A stretch of DNA of 64,000 nt from NCBI GenBank assembly GCA_015680685.1, contig MNCI01015613.1, forward strand, positions 171,293-235,292. Reading direction: 5' to 3'. The DNA comes from Gnetum montanum. Taxonomy: Eukaryota > Streptophyta > Gnetopsida > Gnetales > Gnetaceae. Below the pieces are notes generated by a model. It did not search any database and was not told the DNA's origin. It was given only the letters and a program-made list of their open reading frames with translations. The translations under genes and the position numbers were made by a program. Of the stretch, positions 46,926 to 57,769 are shown in pieces. Positions within the stretch are counted from its first letter, which is position 1. Each line of letters begins with the position of its first letter.

Positions 46926-48309
46926 ACATTACATTTAACATTATACATAGTGAACATGATAAGGGAAAATATATAAAGAAATAAAAATAAATTTGATTAA
47001 TAAAAAATGTAAAAATAAATGAATGTATATATGTCATGATTTGAGGGTTCCTTAGGGTTATCATCCTTTGGCTTCTATCCCTTAGAGGCAATCTAATATT
47101 GTCATCAAAGTTAGGCCTAAACCTTTCTATCTTGCTTCACCTAGTACCTATTGCTCATCTTTTTCAACTCTGCAACTCTATGCTAACTTGACTTCTAATT
47201 ACCAGGTATATATACCTCAAGTCATATCTTTAAAGGTTACCTTAAGAGACATGCACGTTATTGCAACATGATCTTTCATTAAGGGTCTTATTAAAATAAT
47301 TGTATTACTTATTCATAAAACAACACCACTTGGAAATGGGGATATGATAACCTATGCTCTAATGCTTGATTTATCCTTTTAAATAGTGTTTTAAGTTTTC
47401 AGGTTTCTCCCATTTATTCTACAAATGAAAGTGTAAGTGAGAAAAATAATTGAGAGGTAAATCTATCATGTCAATAACTTACCTCAACCTTTAAGTAATG
47501 ACAGGAGATGAATTAACAGTCTACCAACCACTAATTACTAGTTCTAACAAGGGTTAGACTAAGTGCAACTTGTGTCTTTGGTTACCTAAGTGAAGGTAGA
47601 ATGAATTCTTATTTCCAACTTGTATTATCCAAAAATATTAACTTACCTAATTTAAAAATATCAATTAAATAAAGAAAGAACAATAAGAATGAAAGAAAGG
47701 TTTAAAAACTTCCTCATTTTTATCTCCTTTAGAAATCAAGAGATGTAGTCATACTTCCATTATTAGGGAAATATGATCAGATGGCCACATTCAAAATTAT
47801 AATGCTTGATCTTTACTCCTTGATTTTATAATCAAGGCTTAAATTTCTAGAATTTCAAATATTATATCTTCCAATTTTCATTTGAATCTTTGTATTGATT
47901 CAATGGGTATTAGTATTCCTGCCAATTCAAGGTCCAAGGTAAACATGTTTGGTAATGTCTTTCATTAGATAGGATCCTTACAAGCACATCATATGTTGAA
48001 ATCTTCATACTTAACCTCCTCATGGATATCATCTACCTTGTTGGAACAAGATTATTATTCTTCATAATGATCAATCTTTGCTTGGTATCTCAATGCTTGT
48101 TGAGTTGGTATAAGTCTTCCTTGCATTGTCAATTTACCAATTGATACTTTAATAACTTAATTTCTTATATATGAGTTGGCTTCATTCCCTAGATTCTCAA
48201 TAACCTTTCTATTCTCCTTAGGACATTGACTTTGATAGTATGATGAATGATAAACTATGGGATCACTAACCTAGATATAGTTGAGTACACCACAGACCCT
48301 AGTGTATGG
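46926..48309. other. Intergenic sequence, no gene recognised
   Basis: AT-rich sequence with no supported ORF longer than a few tens of codons and no recognisable retroelement motif. Confidence 0.5.
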
Positions 48310-49320
48310 TGTAGGGACACCTCTTCCAATCCCCTTGTTCTACCCTACATGCTATGTGTATTCTTGTGTTAATTTTGTTAAGGATGATTCATGGGTGTTT
48401 TGGCATGTTTCAGGGTGTTCTGGGCCCATTTTTATGAGTTTAGGAGGTCCAAGATCTATGGGGACTTGTTTGGAGGCATTCAGAGGTTCCAGGCAACAAA
48501 ATAAGCATTTTTTTGTTTAGCACTTGTAGGTAAGATATCTCACCAAAAATTGGAACATTCTAGTTGAGTTTTCCCACTAGCACTTGGGACATCCCAAGAC
48601 CAAATGGGACGTCCCAAAAAAATAATAGACATCCCACTTGAGAGCTGGGTTTTCACTGGAGGCATCCCCATAAAGTGAGAGACGACCCAGATGCATGGGG
48701 AAACTTTCGAAAACACCCATCCCAATTTAGGAAATAGTCAAAGAAAGATGGATATAGCTAGGGAGAAGATGAAAAGACTTGGAAAAAATCTAAAGAACCT
48801 TAAGTTGAGTTAAGGAAATATTTCTAGGGTTCCTATCTTCTAGTTGCTTATAAATATTGATGTAATTCACCATTGTTGATGCCTAAGTGCTGAAGTGCCA
48901 AAGTGCCAAACGCCAAAGGCCGAAGGCCAAAACCTAGACCAAGAGCAAGAGAGAGACATATTGAGGGAGGAGAGCTTATACAAGAAGAAAGCTTATGCAA
49001 GGAAATTGAACAAGAGGCAAGGGAGAGCACTTAAGAGAGGTTGAGGAAATCTCTTATAAGTGTCTTGTCTTAAGCTTAGGCTCCATGGTGAGCTATTCAG
49101 GATTGAGAGGGGACAAGTGTGTCTTCGAAGATCCTTGGGAAAGTTGTAAGTTGAGCTTGGCTCCTCATATTTGATGTATTTTCTATGTATTTTTGAGAAT
49201 TTTCTTAATATAAGGAGAGCTTTTTTCTATTTCATTATGTTCTTATCATTTTCTAAGCTATATTTGCTTGGAAGCTGTGAATTGGATCCTATCGGGATCT
49301 ATTGAGGTGCAACCCCTACA
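48310..49320 (+). repeat. 5' LTR of C1 (1011 bp)
   Basis: It starts TGTAGGGACACC and ends CAACCCCTACA, giving inverted ends TGTAGGG/CCCCTACA. TGGGACGTCCCA at about 48606-48617, with flanking GGGACATCCCA and GACATCCCA, forms a palindrome cluster. A TATA box (CTTATAAATATTG) lies at about 48848. Confidence 0.85.
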
Positions 49321-49326
49321 CCAGAC

Positions 49327-49339
49327 TGGTATTAAAGTG
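49327..49339 (+). other. Primer-binding site of C1 (degenerate tRNA-Met type)
   Basis: TGGTATTAAAGTG, matching TGGTATCAGAGCC apart from transitions, six bases inside the 5' LTR. Confidence 0.65.
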
Positions 49340-49456
49340 AAGGTTTGGATGTTTCCACATTTTTATGTTGAAGCTTGGTGCTTTCTTTGAATGAAAGGAA
49401 CACCATTATGGATATCTATGCATTTTCTTTTGGATATCATTCTATTTTCTTTAGGC

Positions 49457-49858
49457 ATGGCTCCTAAGAAGAAGATAAATCAAGAGTTTAGAAAAAAGCT
49501 TCAAAAGTTTAAGGACTCCTTTAAGGCTTTTGTGGTTCAAATGCAAGAAGTTATTCCCAAAGTAAAGGTCCACAAGCACCAAGATTTTGTAGAAACTTTA
49601 AGAAGGGATATGGAGATATTCAAGAATAACATGGGAAATATTTTAGTGAGAATAGAAAAAATATCTTCTAGCCATCAAGAAGAAAAGGAAGATGAAAGGT
49701 CGGGTAAAGTAGATATCAATGAGAAAAGGAGTTCTCAAGTATCTCTTATTGAGCAAGGGAGTGCTCAATTCTTAAGGGATTCAAGGGAGGGAATCAAGAG
49801 ATTCATCAAGAACACCAAAAGATCTTCAAAGTCTAAGATGGTATATGCTACTAATTGA
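49457..49858 (+). CDS. Short gag-like ORF of C1
   Basis: 133 codons starting MAPKKKINQEFRKKLQKFKD, highly charged and probably helical. The start resembles that of C2 gag (MAHKKK at 18400), and position after the primer site supports a gag N-terminal origin. It lacks a zinc knuckle and any protease. A related Lys-rich segment (KKKKVKKRKKKQ) is encoded downstream at about 51540-51580. Whether it made a functional protein is unknown. Confidence 0.45.
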   Translation: MAPKKKINQEFRKKLQKFKDSFKAFVVQMQEVIPKVKVHKHQDFVETLRRDMEIFKNNMGNILVRIEKISSSHQEEKEDERSGKVDINEKRSSQVSLIEQGSAQFLRDSREGIKRFIKNTKRSSKSKMVYATN

Positions 49859-50648
49859 GGAGAGTTCCTACCTCATAAATCATGGGAGGTGAAGGATCAA
49901 AGTTAAAATAGTGGCAAAGATCAAGGGAATTCTTCAACGGGGATTAAGGGTAGCACGAGAAGGTATGATACTCATTCTTTTGCAATTGTTCTATACCTTG
50001 TGGTAAGGAAAAGAAGATTCTAAGCTAAGTTGAAGCTATCTCATGGGAGAGAGGTGAGTCTTCTAGCCAAGGTATGTGAAATAATGATTACTTTGATGAT
50101 GTTTTTGATGAATTTGATGTTAATGCCATGAAGGAGAGTTTACCTTTTAAGTTGGTACCTCCAAAATGGAATGAAAGCTTGTTGATGATTCCTTTGAAGA
50201 GGAGAAGCCATTAGAATTAGGAACTCCTATTTGGGATCTTAAATCTTCAAGCGTAGATGACATTGGATAGCCATATGTTGAAGATCAAGTTAAACCAAAG
50301 ATGGATGGAAGAAGCCATGATGAGGTAAGTATGGGTGAGCTCTACATTGTTGTCAGTAGTAATGTCTCTTATGTTGAAGCTAGTGTGATGGATACTAGTT
50401 TTTCACTTTAGCTTGGTAGTGGTTTGTTCAATGGTAATGATGATCATCATAATAATTATGGTGCTTGTGATGGGATTGAGAGTCATGTTGTGACTTTTGA
50501 TGCAATTTTTAGTAAGAGAAAGACTAATAATGATAATTTGTTTAATGATGATGGCTATTGAGGTAGTCATTATGAAAACATCATTATTGATGTAAGTGAA
50601 GACATTGATAATGATATGATTTTTTAGAATTTGCAAATGCTTGCTATT

Positions 50649-51398
50649 TGATGAGTGGCGAGGTACCCCTACACTCAACCATATGAAACGAGCATAGCAC
50701 GTGCGATCTGGTCGAACTCCGCAGACTAAATGCCTAAACGCCCCATGGAACACTTGGGGTTAATCATTCATTGTCTTCCCAGACTTACTTGTTGTTGTCA
50801 CGATGTATGGTTAAGTAAGTCCNNNNNNNNNNNNNNNNNNNNNNNNNNNNNNNNNNNNNNNNNNNNNNNNNNNNNNNNNNNNNNNNNNNNNNNNNNNNNN
50901 NNNNNNNNNNNNNNNNNNNNNNNNNNNNNNNNNNNNNNNNNNNNNNNNNNNNNNNNNNNNNNNNNNNNNNNNNNNNNNNNNNNNNNNNNNNNNNNNNNNN
51001 NNNNNNNNNNNNNNNNNNNNNNNNNNNNNNNNNNNNNNNNNNNNNNNNNNNNNNNNNNNNNNNNNNNNNNNNNNNNNNNNNNNNNNNNNNNNNNNNNNNN
51101 NNNNNNNNNNNNNNNNNNNNNNNNNNNNNNNNNNNNNNNNNNNNNNNNNNNNNNNNNNNNNNNNNNNNNNNNNNNNNNNNNNNNNNNNNNNNNNNNNNNN
51201 NNNNNNNNNNNNNNNNNNNNNNNNNNNNNNNNNNNNNNNNNNNNNNNNNNNNNNNNNNNNNNNNNNNNNNNNNNNNNNNNNNNNNNNNNNNNNNNNNNNN
51301 NNNNNNNNNNNNNNNNNNNNNNNNNNNNNNCGATGCGATATCGCGTACGCGATATTAGGTACGCGATATTGTGGCCTATGCGATATCGCATCTCATCA
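50649..51398 (-). repeat. Solo LTR of the Athila/Tat-like family inside C1 (750 bp, contains gap)
   Basis: On the minus strand it begins TGATGAGATGCGATATCGC (at 51398) and ends GGTACCTCGCCACTCATCA (at 50649). It is flanked by an exact 5-bp target duplication CTATT at 50644-50648 and 51399-51403, with no internal element sequence. The inner ends match the LTRs of elements A and 2. Recombination between two LTRs is the usual origin. Confidence 0.9.
50823..51330. other. Assembly gap (508 N)
   Basis: A run of N lies wholly inside the solo LTR. LTR length with the gap (750 bp) is close to its relatives (671-817 bp), so the gap size is plausible. The ORFs that span it are artefacts. Confidence 0.99.
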
Positions 51399-51867
51399 CT
51401 ATTGATTATAGCAATGATAAATTTGTGAAGTATGTTGATGAAGTTGATTATCTTGGTTGTAAAATGGAAGAGCAACATGAATGAAATTTGCATGATGGTG
51501 CTAAGGATGAAAGGAAGCTAAATGGTAGTCTTCCGAACACCAAGAAGAAGAAGGTGAAGAAGAGGAAAAAGAAGCAAATAAGGGATGTTGGATTACAAAA
51601 GTCTAATCCTTTTTCTATTTCTTATTCTTTATTTGTTGCACGTTTGAGTCATCATAGGGATGCAAGGGAAGCATTCCAAGGAGATGATTAGATAAAGAAA
51701 GCATGGTGGAGCATGAGGATGAGCCTCCATGAGCAAGGGAAGCTCAAAAAAAAACCTCCAACAATACTCATTCTCATGTTTGTAATGCATTGATTCATGA
51801 TTATTGTGATGGCCTTGATTCATGGGGGCATGATGCCTTCCAACTTGTGAAAGGTCATGAAGCATGA

Positions 51868-51891
51868 AATTTTTAAGGGTGGAAGAATAGG
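51868..51891 (+). other. Polypurine tract of C1
   Basis: TTTTTAAGGGTGGAAGAATAGG directly precedes the 3' LTR start TGTAGGG and matches the tract of C2. Confidence 0.75.
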
Positions 51892-52470
51892 TGTAGGGAT
51901 ACCTCTTCTAATCCCCTTGTTCTACCCTACATGCTATGTGTCTTCTTGTGTTAATTTTGTTGAGGATGATTCTTGAATGTTTTGACATGTTTCATGGTGC
52001 TTTAGTCTCCTTTTGATGAATTTAAGAAGTTCTAGGATCTATGGGGACTTGTTTGGAGGCATTTGGAGGTTCTAAGCATCAAAATAAGCATTTTTGTGTT
52101 TGGCACCTATAGGTGAGACATCTCACTAAAAAGTGGAACATCCCAACTGAGACATCCCACTAGAAATTGGAACATCCCATAAAAATAATAGACGTCCCAT
52201 CCAAGAGCTAAGTTTTTGCAAGAGACATCCTAGAAAAGCCATAGATGACCCAAATGCATGGAAAAAATTCCAAAAACATCCATCTCAATTCAAGAAATAG
52301 CTAAAGCAAGATGGAAAGAGCTAGGGAAAAGGTGAAAGGACTTGGGAAAAATCTAAAGAACCTCAAGTTAAGTTAAGGAAATGTTTCTTATAAATACTGA
52401 TGTAACTGGCCATTATTAATGTTGAAGTGCCAAAGTGCAGAATGCCAAAGGTCAAAGGCCAAAACCTAGA
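51892..52470 (+). repeat. 3' LTR of C1, truncated (579 of ~1011 bp)
   Basis: It aligns with 48310-48938 and ends mid-LTR at AAAACCTAGA. Downstream sequence is protease-coding DNA of element B, so the rest of the LTR and the 5' half of element B are missing. Confidence 0.85.
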
Positions 52471-54837
52471 AGATTAGTCCATCACTATTCCCTTAAAACT
52501 AGTGGAGGACATTGTGACCACTATCTATGGGTGGTCGTATCCTGCCGATTTCTTGGTAATTAAAGTTGACAATTGGAAAGGGGACTTCCTAATCATTATG
52601 GGAATTCCTTGGTTGAACATTTTTGATGCATGAATGGGAATAAGATATCTTTCCATAGAGATTTCTAAGGAAAATGCATTTGGAAAGAGTGAAAAGAGGG
52701 AGTTCCATGCATCACATATAATGATACCGAGTGCAACTATGTGTCAAAACTTTGGTCTATTAAAAGCACATCAATCAAAGTATGCAAACATTTTGTAAAT
52801 GAATCTAAAATTCAAAAGTGCCTATACATAGTAGCCACAAAATAGGAGGGCACCTAGTGGCTAATAGCTAATTCTAAAGTAGCACACTTTGCATGCAACC
52901 TACTGAGAGCCTAACTTGTGCCTATGTTGAAGGCATGGATGAACTAAAGCAAGTCATCACCAACTCTTCGATGATGAACCTGATGATACTAATTGGGAAG
53001 AGTTCGAAATCCCTAATAGTTTTAAATAGAAGCCCTTAGAGCTGAAAACTCTACCTACCGACATGGAATATGCATTTCTAAAAAATGGCAAGCCTATGAT
53101 AATTAATGCTAACCTTACTCCTAAGAAGAAAAGGATGTTATTGAATGTGGTCAAGAAATGGCCAATAGCCTTTGCTTGGTCATATCCTGAACTCACAAGG
53201 ACTGATTCTAGGATATGCCAGCATTGCATCTATACCGATTCAGCCATGAAGCCAAAGAGGTAGTCACAATGGCGGCTAAACCTCAAATAGAAATATATCA
53301 TTAAAGAGGAAATTGAATATCTCCTTAAGGTGCCGTTCATCTATCCAATTGTGAATAGCGAGTGGGTTAGCCCACTTGTAATTATGCCAAAGAAAGGTGG
53401 CAAGTGGCATGTCTGTATTGATTTTAGGCTGTTGAACATGGCGATGTTCAAAGATCATTTTCCATTATCATTTGTGGACCAAGTTTTGGACACTATTTCT
53501 AGGCATTACCATTATAACTTTTTGGATGGTTATAGTGGCTATAATCAAATTCAGATCGTACCCAAGAGTCAAACCAAAAAAACATTCACAAGTTCCTAGG
53601 GAACTTTTGCATATTGTAAGATGCCCTTTAGTTTATGCAATGCCCCTACATCATTCTAATGCTTGGTCCTAAGCATTTTTTAGTAGCAAATCTGTAATAG
53701 GATGAAAGTATTCATAGGTGAATTTTTCACCTATAGCACTACATTCAAGCAAGCCCTGGACCACCTTGAGCAAGTGCCTAAGAGGTGTGTGAAGGCTAAT
53801 CTTTAGCTCAATTATCAAAAGAGTTATCTCATGGTTTAGGATGGCATTATGTTGGGGCATAGAATTTCTCAAGTAGGGATTGAGGTGAACCCTAAAACGA
53901 TTCAAGTCATCCATGGAATAACCCATCAATTGAAAACTATTAAAGATGTTCAGTCATTCCTTGGAAACACTAGCTACTATTGGTGATTCATAGAGAATTT
54001 ATCTAAGATCGCAAAACCTTTGGTCAAGCTCACAAAGAAAGATGCTCTGTTCATATAAACTAAGGAATGCAAAAAGGCATTCCAACGACTTAAGGAGAAG
54101 CTTGTAGAGAGTCTAATTCTATGAGCCCTTGATTGGTCCAATTTATTTCACATCATGATGAATGTATCAAACTATGCCTTAGGAGTTATGCTTATGCAAT
54201 TGGACATCCACTCTGTAAGCTGATGCATTGTGGGTGCGTAGCTCAATTACACCACAATGGAGAAAGAGCTAATGGTTGTGATGTATGCTTTGGAAAACTT
54301 CAAGCACTATATGCTTGGATATAAGGTGTTTATGCACATTGACTGTAGTGCCATTCACTTCTTGATGAATAAACCAATGGTGAGCCCCCATATCATACAG
54401 TGGCTAGTGATCTTGCAAGAGTTCAATCTTACAATGGTAGATCGAAAAGGAACTAAGGATGTGGTCACTAATCACTTATCTCGGTTACAATGGGACAACA
54501 AAGAGGATGAGTGAAACACCGTGAAAATTACGAATCGGCCTAGGGCAAAAAGATTCATGATTCGGGCGAAATTTTGCAACAAAAATCCAGAAGACAAAAC
54601 AAGGCAAAGAGGCGCAAAGCATCAAGTCTCCAAGTTTCTTACAAATTCTAACCTTATTTTGTTTTCTCTCTTTACGCTACATTACGCAACATAATGTAAT
54701 GTCGCTCGGCATAACTCTGCTTAATGTAGCCCGATATCCGAAGGTAACTTGCTTCGGCGAATTCAACAAAGTTTAAGGTCTAAGCAGTGGACTATGACTT
54801 GTCGCATATTCCGCTAAGTCTTTTATTCAGGGCTGAA

Positions 54838-55110
54838 TTTACGCTCCATTACATAGAGCAGCGTAATGAGCTTCGAGGAAGTCAAAGTCAGAGTCCAAAG
54901 AAGCGCGACAGATTGACTTCTTCTTTTTTGCAGATTGGTCGCTTTACGCTTATTACGCTACACAGCGTAAACAAGCGTAACTTGTTGTGAAGTTGACCAT
55001 TTTACGCTCTATTACGCTTTGCAGCGTAAATAAGCGTAAAGCAGCTTAAGTTAACTACCTTTATACTCTATTACGCTCTACCAGGCTATACAGCGTAAAC
55101 AAGTGTAATA
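54838..55110. repeat. Array of TTACGC/GCGTAA hairpin units in the solo LTR
   Basis: Within 54672-55194 there are eight TTACGC and seven GCGTAA. They are arranged as units with two TTACGC followed by two GCGTAA, each able to fold back on itself: 54944-54980, 55002-55039 and a decayed 55061-55098, with an outlier at 54839-54866. Spacing between units is about 58-60 bp. The array is upstream of the TATA box at 55362. Confidence 0.8.
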
Positions 55111-55361
55111 CAGTGTAAGGCCAACTGAGGCAATACCAAACACGCATCTGCTACCTATAAGCAGCAATATGCTCATCAACGTATCGCAGCGTAATCATGA
55201 GGCAGCTTCAGTAGGAGTGGTTGATAGCGTACTTTGCCCCTCTCCCCCAAAACGTGATGCGACGTGACCAGTTTCAACATAAAATTTGCCAAGTCAACGG
55301 CACTCTGAAAGTTTGATACACGTGTCATCAGGGTCGTGCCTTCTCCACGTGATGCTGAACT

Positions 55362-55369
55362 TATAAATA
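55362..55369 (+). promoter_or_regulatory. TATA box of the solo LTR
   Basis: TATAAATA in the context ACTTATAAATACTCC, about 850 bp from the LTR start, consistent with a long U3. Function inferred. Confidence 0.5.
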
Positions 55370-57523
55370 CTCCAGTTGGCGGAGAAAAGGAGGAGCTTCC
55401 TTCTTTTGAAAAAAGAAAGAAGACATTGTTTGAGCATTGGCAGCAGGAGCGACTGGTCTTTTTAGAGAAAACATTATCCTCTCCATCGGCGATCATTAGC
55501 AGTTTTGAGCAAAGACTACCGAAGGCAAAAAGAGCAGATTAGAGATCGAGAGATCATCTGGTGCGATTGGCAAAATTTATTGATCAGAAACAGTTGATCG
55601 ATAGAAATCCAGGCCTAACCTTCCTTGCATTCCATTTTTGGCTTACGAGGTAGATCAAGCTTCATTCTGTACTCCCTTTTGAACAGTTTCCTTGTTGTTT
55701 TGTGTATGCTTTGTGCAAATATAAGCGAAGTCTACCGTCGGAACGTTGTATGCAATATATATTCAACTTTCGAGTCAACACATAGATCTTGGAATTACGC
55801 ATCTTTTTTAAATCTAATCTTCCTTGTTGCATTGATGTTGTTGTTATTTCAAGTTCTTTACATTGTTTTCTACTCCTTCTATGATTCATTGAGTTAATTA
55901 TATGAAACATATATTATCGCAATATTCGACAATTTACTGATTAAGTAAGTCCCTGTCTTATCGACAAGACCGTTCAGGGCACCACGGATTCATTTTCTCC
56001 AACACGGCCCTCGCGCGGATCCGTGGTTAAGACTGTGTACATGGATCTCCACTCGATATTTCCAGCGACCGACGTTTTCTGTCGTTACAATGACAGCTTG
56101 CTCTCTAATCAATTTCTCGATGAACTCCTCTTTGTTGGTGCAATAAATGAACAAGTGTCCACTAAACCAAAATGGTATGATGGCATCCTCACTTATCTTC
56201 TCACTTAAGAGAAGCCACAAGAGTTAGACCATCGAAAGAAATAATAGTTTCTTCATTAGGCCAAACACTTCCTGGAGATTAATAGACACCTTTACAAGGT
56301 GTGCGCTAATGACTTAGTTCGTTGGTGTGTCCTTGATGCTAATTAACTACATGTTCTCCAAGATGCTCATGAGGGTCCTTGTATGGGCCACTATCCCAGG
56401 AGATGCACAACCTTTAAAATCTTGATGGCAGGGTACTATTGACTAATAATCTCTAGGGATGCCCACCAATTTATTTGCTCTTATAAAACTATCAATGAGA
56501 TGGTGGGATGACTACTCAAATGGAGGGACCTTAGCAGTAGATCCAACCACTAAAATCCTTCGACATCTAGGGCATAGACTTCATGAGTTCCATCACACCC
56601 ATGTCAAATGAAAAGGCATACATAATAGTCATTATTGACTATTGTACAAAATGGATAGAAGCAACAGCCATCATTTACTATACATCTTCTTCTACTGTTG
56701 CACGGTTTGTACACCAAAGTGTTGTAAATAGGTTTGAAGTGCCACATGCACTAATTTCTAACAATGGTACTCATTTTACAAGTGCTACTTTTCACAAACT
56801 CATGCAACGCTTGGGGGTTAAACATAAATTAACAACACCTTACCACCCCCAATCCAACGGTCAAGTAGAGGTTACCTAGGAAGATCACAAAAATCCTAAC
56901 AAGAACAATTAGTAAATATAGGAGAGATTGGAGCACAAAACTTAATGATACCCTCTAGAGATACCACTGAGAATGGAAACTCCCTATAGGCTACTCTCCC
57001 TATGAGCTAGTGTACAAAAAATTACCAACTCTTCCAATTCAATCTAAGCTCTGTACACTTTCAACAACTTATGACCTTGAACTTGATCTGAGCGTAGCAC
57101 GAAAAGAGAGATTGATCAACCTTAATGTGCTAGATGAGAATTGATTGGTGGCTCTGTCCTTGAATGAGATGTAGAAAGCATTCAATAAACAATGCCATGA
57201 CCTTAGAATAAAGAAAGTGAAATTTTAACTTGGAGAGAAGGTCCTCTATTGGAATCCCCCATATGTATCTCAACGAACTAACTTCCAAACATTCTGGAAA
57301 GGGCCTTATATCATTTATGAAACCTTTTCTTCTAAGGTCATGTTGATCTACAAACCTGAAAGCTCAAATAAAAAGCAATTGACCAACATGCAACAACTTA
57401 AACCTTTCCATGAGCCCACACAAAGCCAGTGCAACCAACACCTCATGGGATAGATGACCACGCTCAATCTTTCAAATCTTCTCCTTTTAACTTAGTCATG
57501 GGGGAGATGGCCATCCATGCTAA

Positions 57524-57769
57524 TTATTAAAGTATCTCCTTATATTTTCTACCCCTTTTTTGTTTTACAATTTTTTGTTTTACACTTTGTTCTTTTTACA
57601 CTTTTTTGTTTTAAAACATTGTTATTACATTTTATCTTTCTTGAATATTTTTATAATTTCTTGTTTCTTTCTTTTAATGTGAATTTATTATTATTATTCT
57701 CTAATAAAGTGCTTTGTTGCCCATAGGACACAGTGGTGCTGTAGCTATTTACTAATGGTGGTTTGTGCC
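57524..57769 (+). other. T-rich post-pol region of element B
   Basis: Repeated TTTTGTTTTACA-like runs follow the pol stop. The same kind of T-rich stretch follows pol in element A (62090-62280) and, in reverse, element 1. The 69-codon ORF here is a frame through this tract. Confidence 0.6.

Larger units (their letters stand above)
48310..52470 (+). mobile_element. Element C1: short non-autonomous relative of C2, 3' LTR truncated
   Basis: A full 5' LTR (48310-49320), a tRNA-Met-type primer site, a short gag-like ORF, a polypurine tract and a truncated 3' LTR (51892-52470) are present. Removing the nested solo LTR, the internal region is only about 1.8 kb, with no protease, RT or integrase, so it must have depended on enzymes from a relative such as C2. 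The 3' LTR stops at AAAACCTAGA (equivalent to 48938 in the 5' LTR) and the pol of element B begins at the next base. Confidence 0.8.
54512..56089 (+). repeat. Solo LTR of an unidentified family inside the integrase of element B (1578 bp)
   Basis: The uninterrupted copy in element 1 runs from GATGAG straight into the integrase coding sequence. Here a 1578-bp block TGAAACACC...GTCGTTACA is inserted. It starts TG, ends CA, and is flanked by ATGAG (54507-54511) and ATGAC (56090-56094), a 5-bp target duplication with one change. A TATA box TATAAATA lies at 55362-55369. No primer site or coding region is present. The strand is inferred from the TATA box. A short ORF at 55336-55542 lies just past the TATA box and is probably LTR leader and not a gene. 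Confidence 0.85.
52471..57523 (+). pseudogene. pol: Decayed pol of element B (PR end, RT, RNase H, IN)
   Basis: The protease tail has WSYPADFLVIKVDNWKGDF and IMGIPWLN. RT (about 53280-53990) has SEWVSPLVIMPKKGGKW, YNFLDGYSGYN and VFIGEFFTY where F-x-D-D is expected, so the catalytic aspartates are lost. RNase H (about 54060-54510) has YTTMEKELMVVMYALENFKHY, VTNHLSRLQWDNKEDE. Integrase is split: its start resumes at 56095 (NQFLDELLF), with HEGPCMGHY zinc residues, IDYCTKWIEA, ISNNGTHF (Asp to Asn at the second catalytic position) and NGQVEVT. The tail is GYSPYELVYKKL and ends DGHPC-stop at 57521. It is non-functional. Confidence 0.8.
52471..57769 (+). mobile_element. Element B: 5'-truncated Athila/Tat-like pol, interrupted by a solo LTR and by element A
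   Basis: It begins within the protease at a point equivalent to 61348 of element A (DQSI block) and runs through RT, RNase H and integrase to the pol stop at 57521. A T-rich post-pol stretch follows, up to the insertion point of element A at 57770. No LTR of B itself is in the window. Confidence 0.8.

Noticed and set aside
49391-49858. Host nuclear protein starting MAPKKK
   Set aside because: It lies between a primer site and a polypurine tract of C1 and resembles the start of C2 gag.
50730-51493. Long ORFs on both strands crossing the N run
   Set aside because: They exist only because N was translated as X; the region is a solo LTR.
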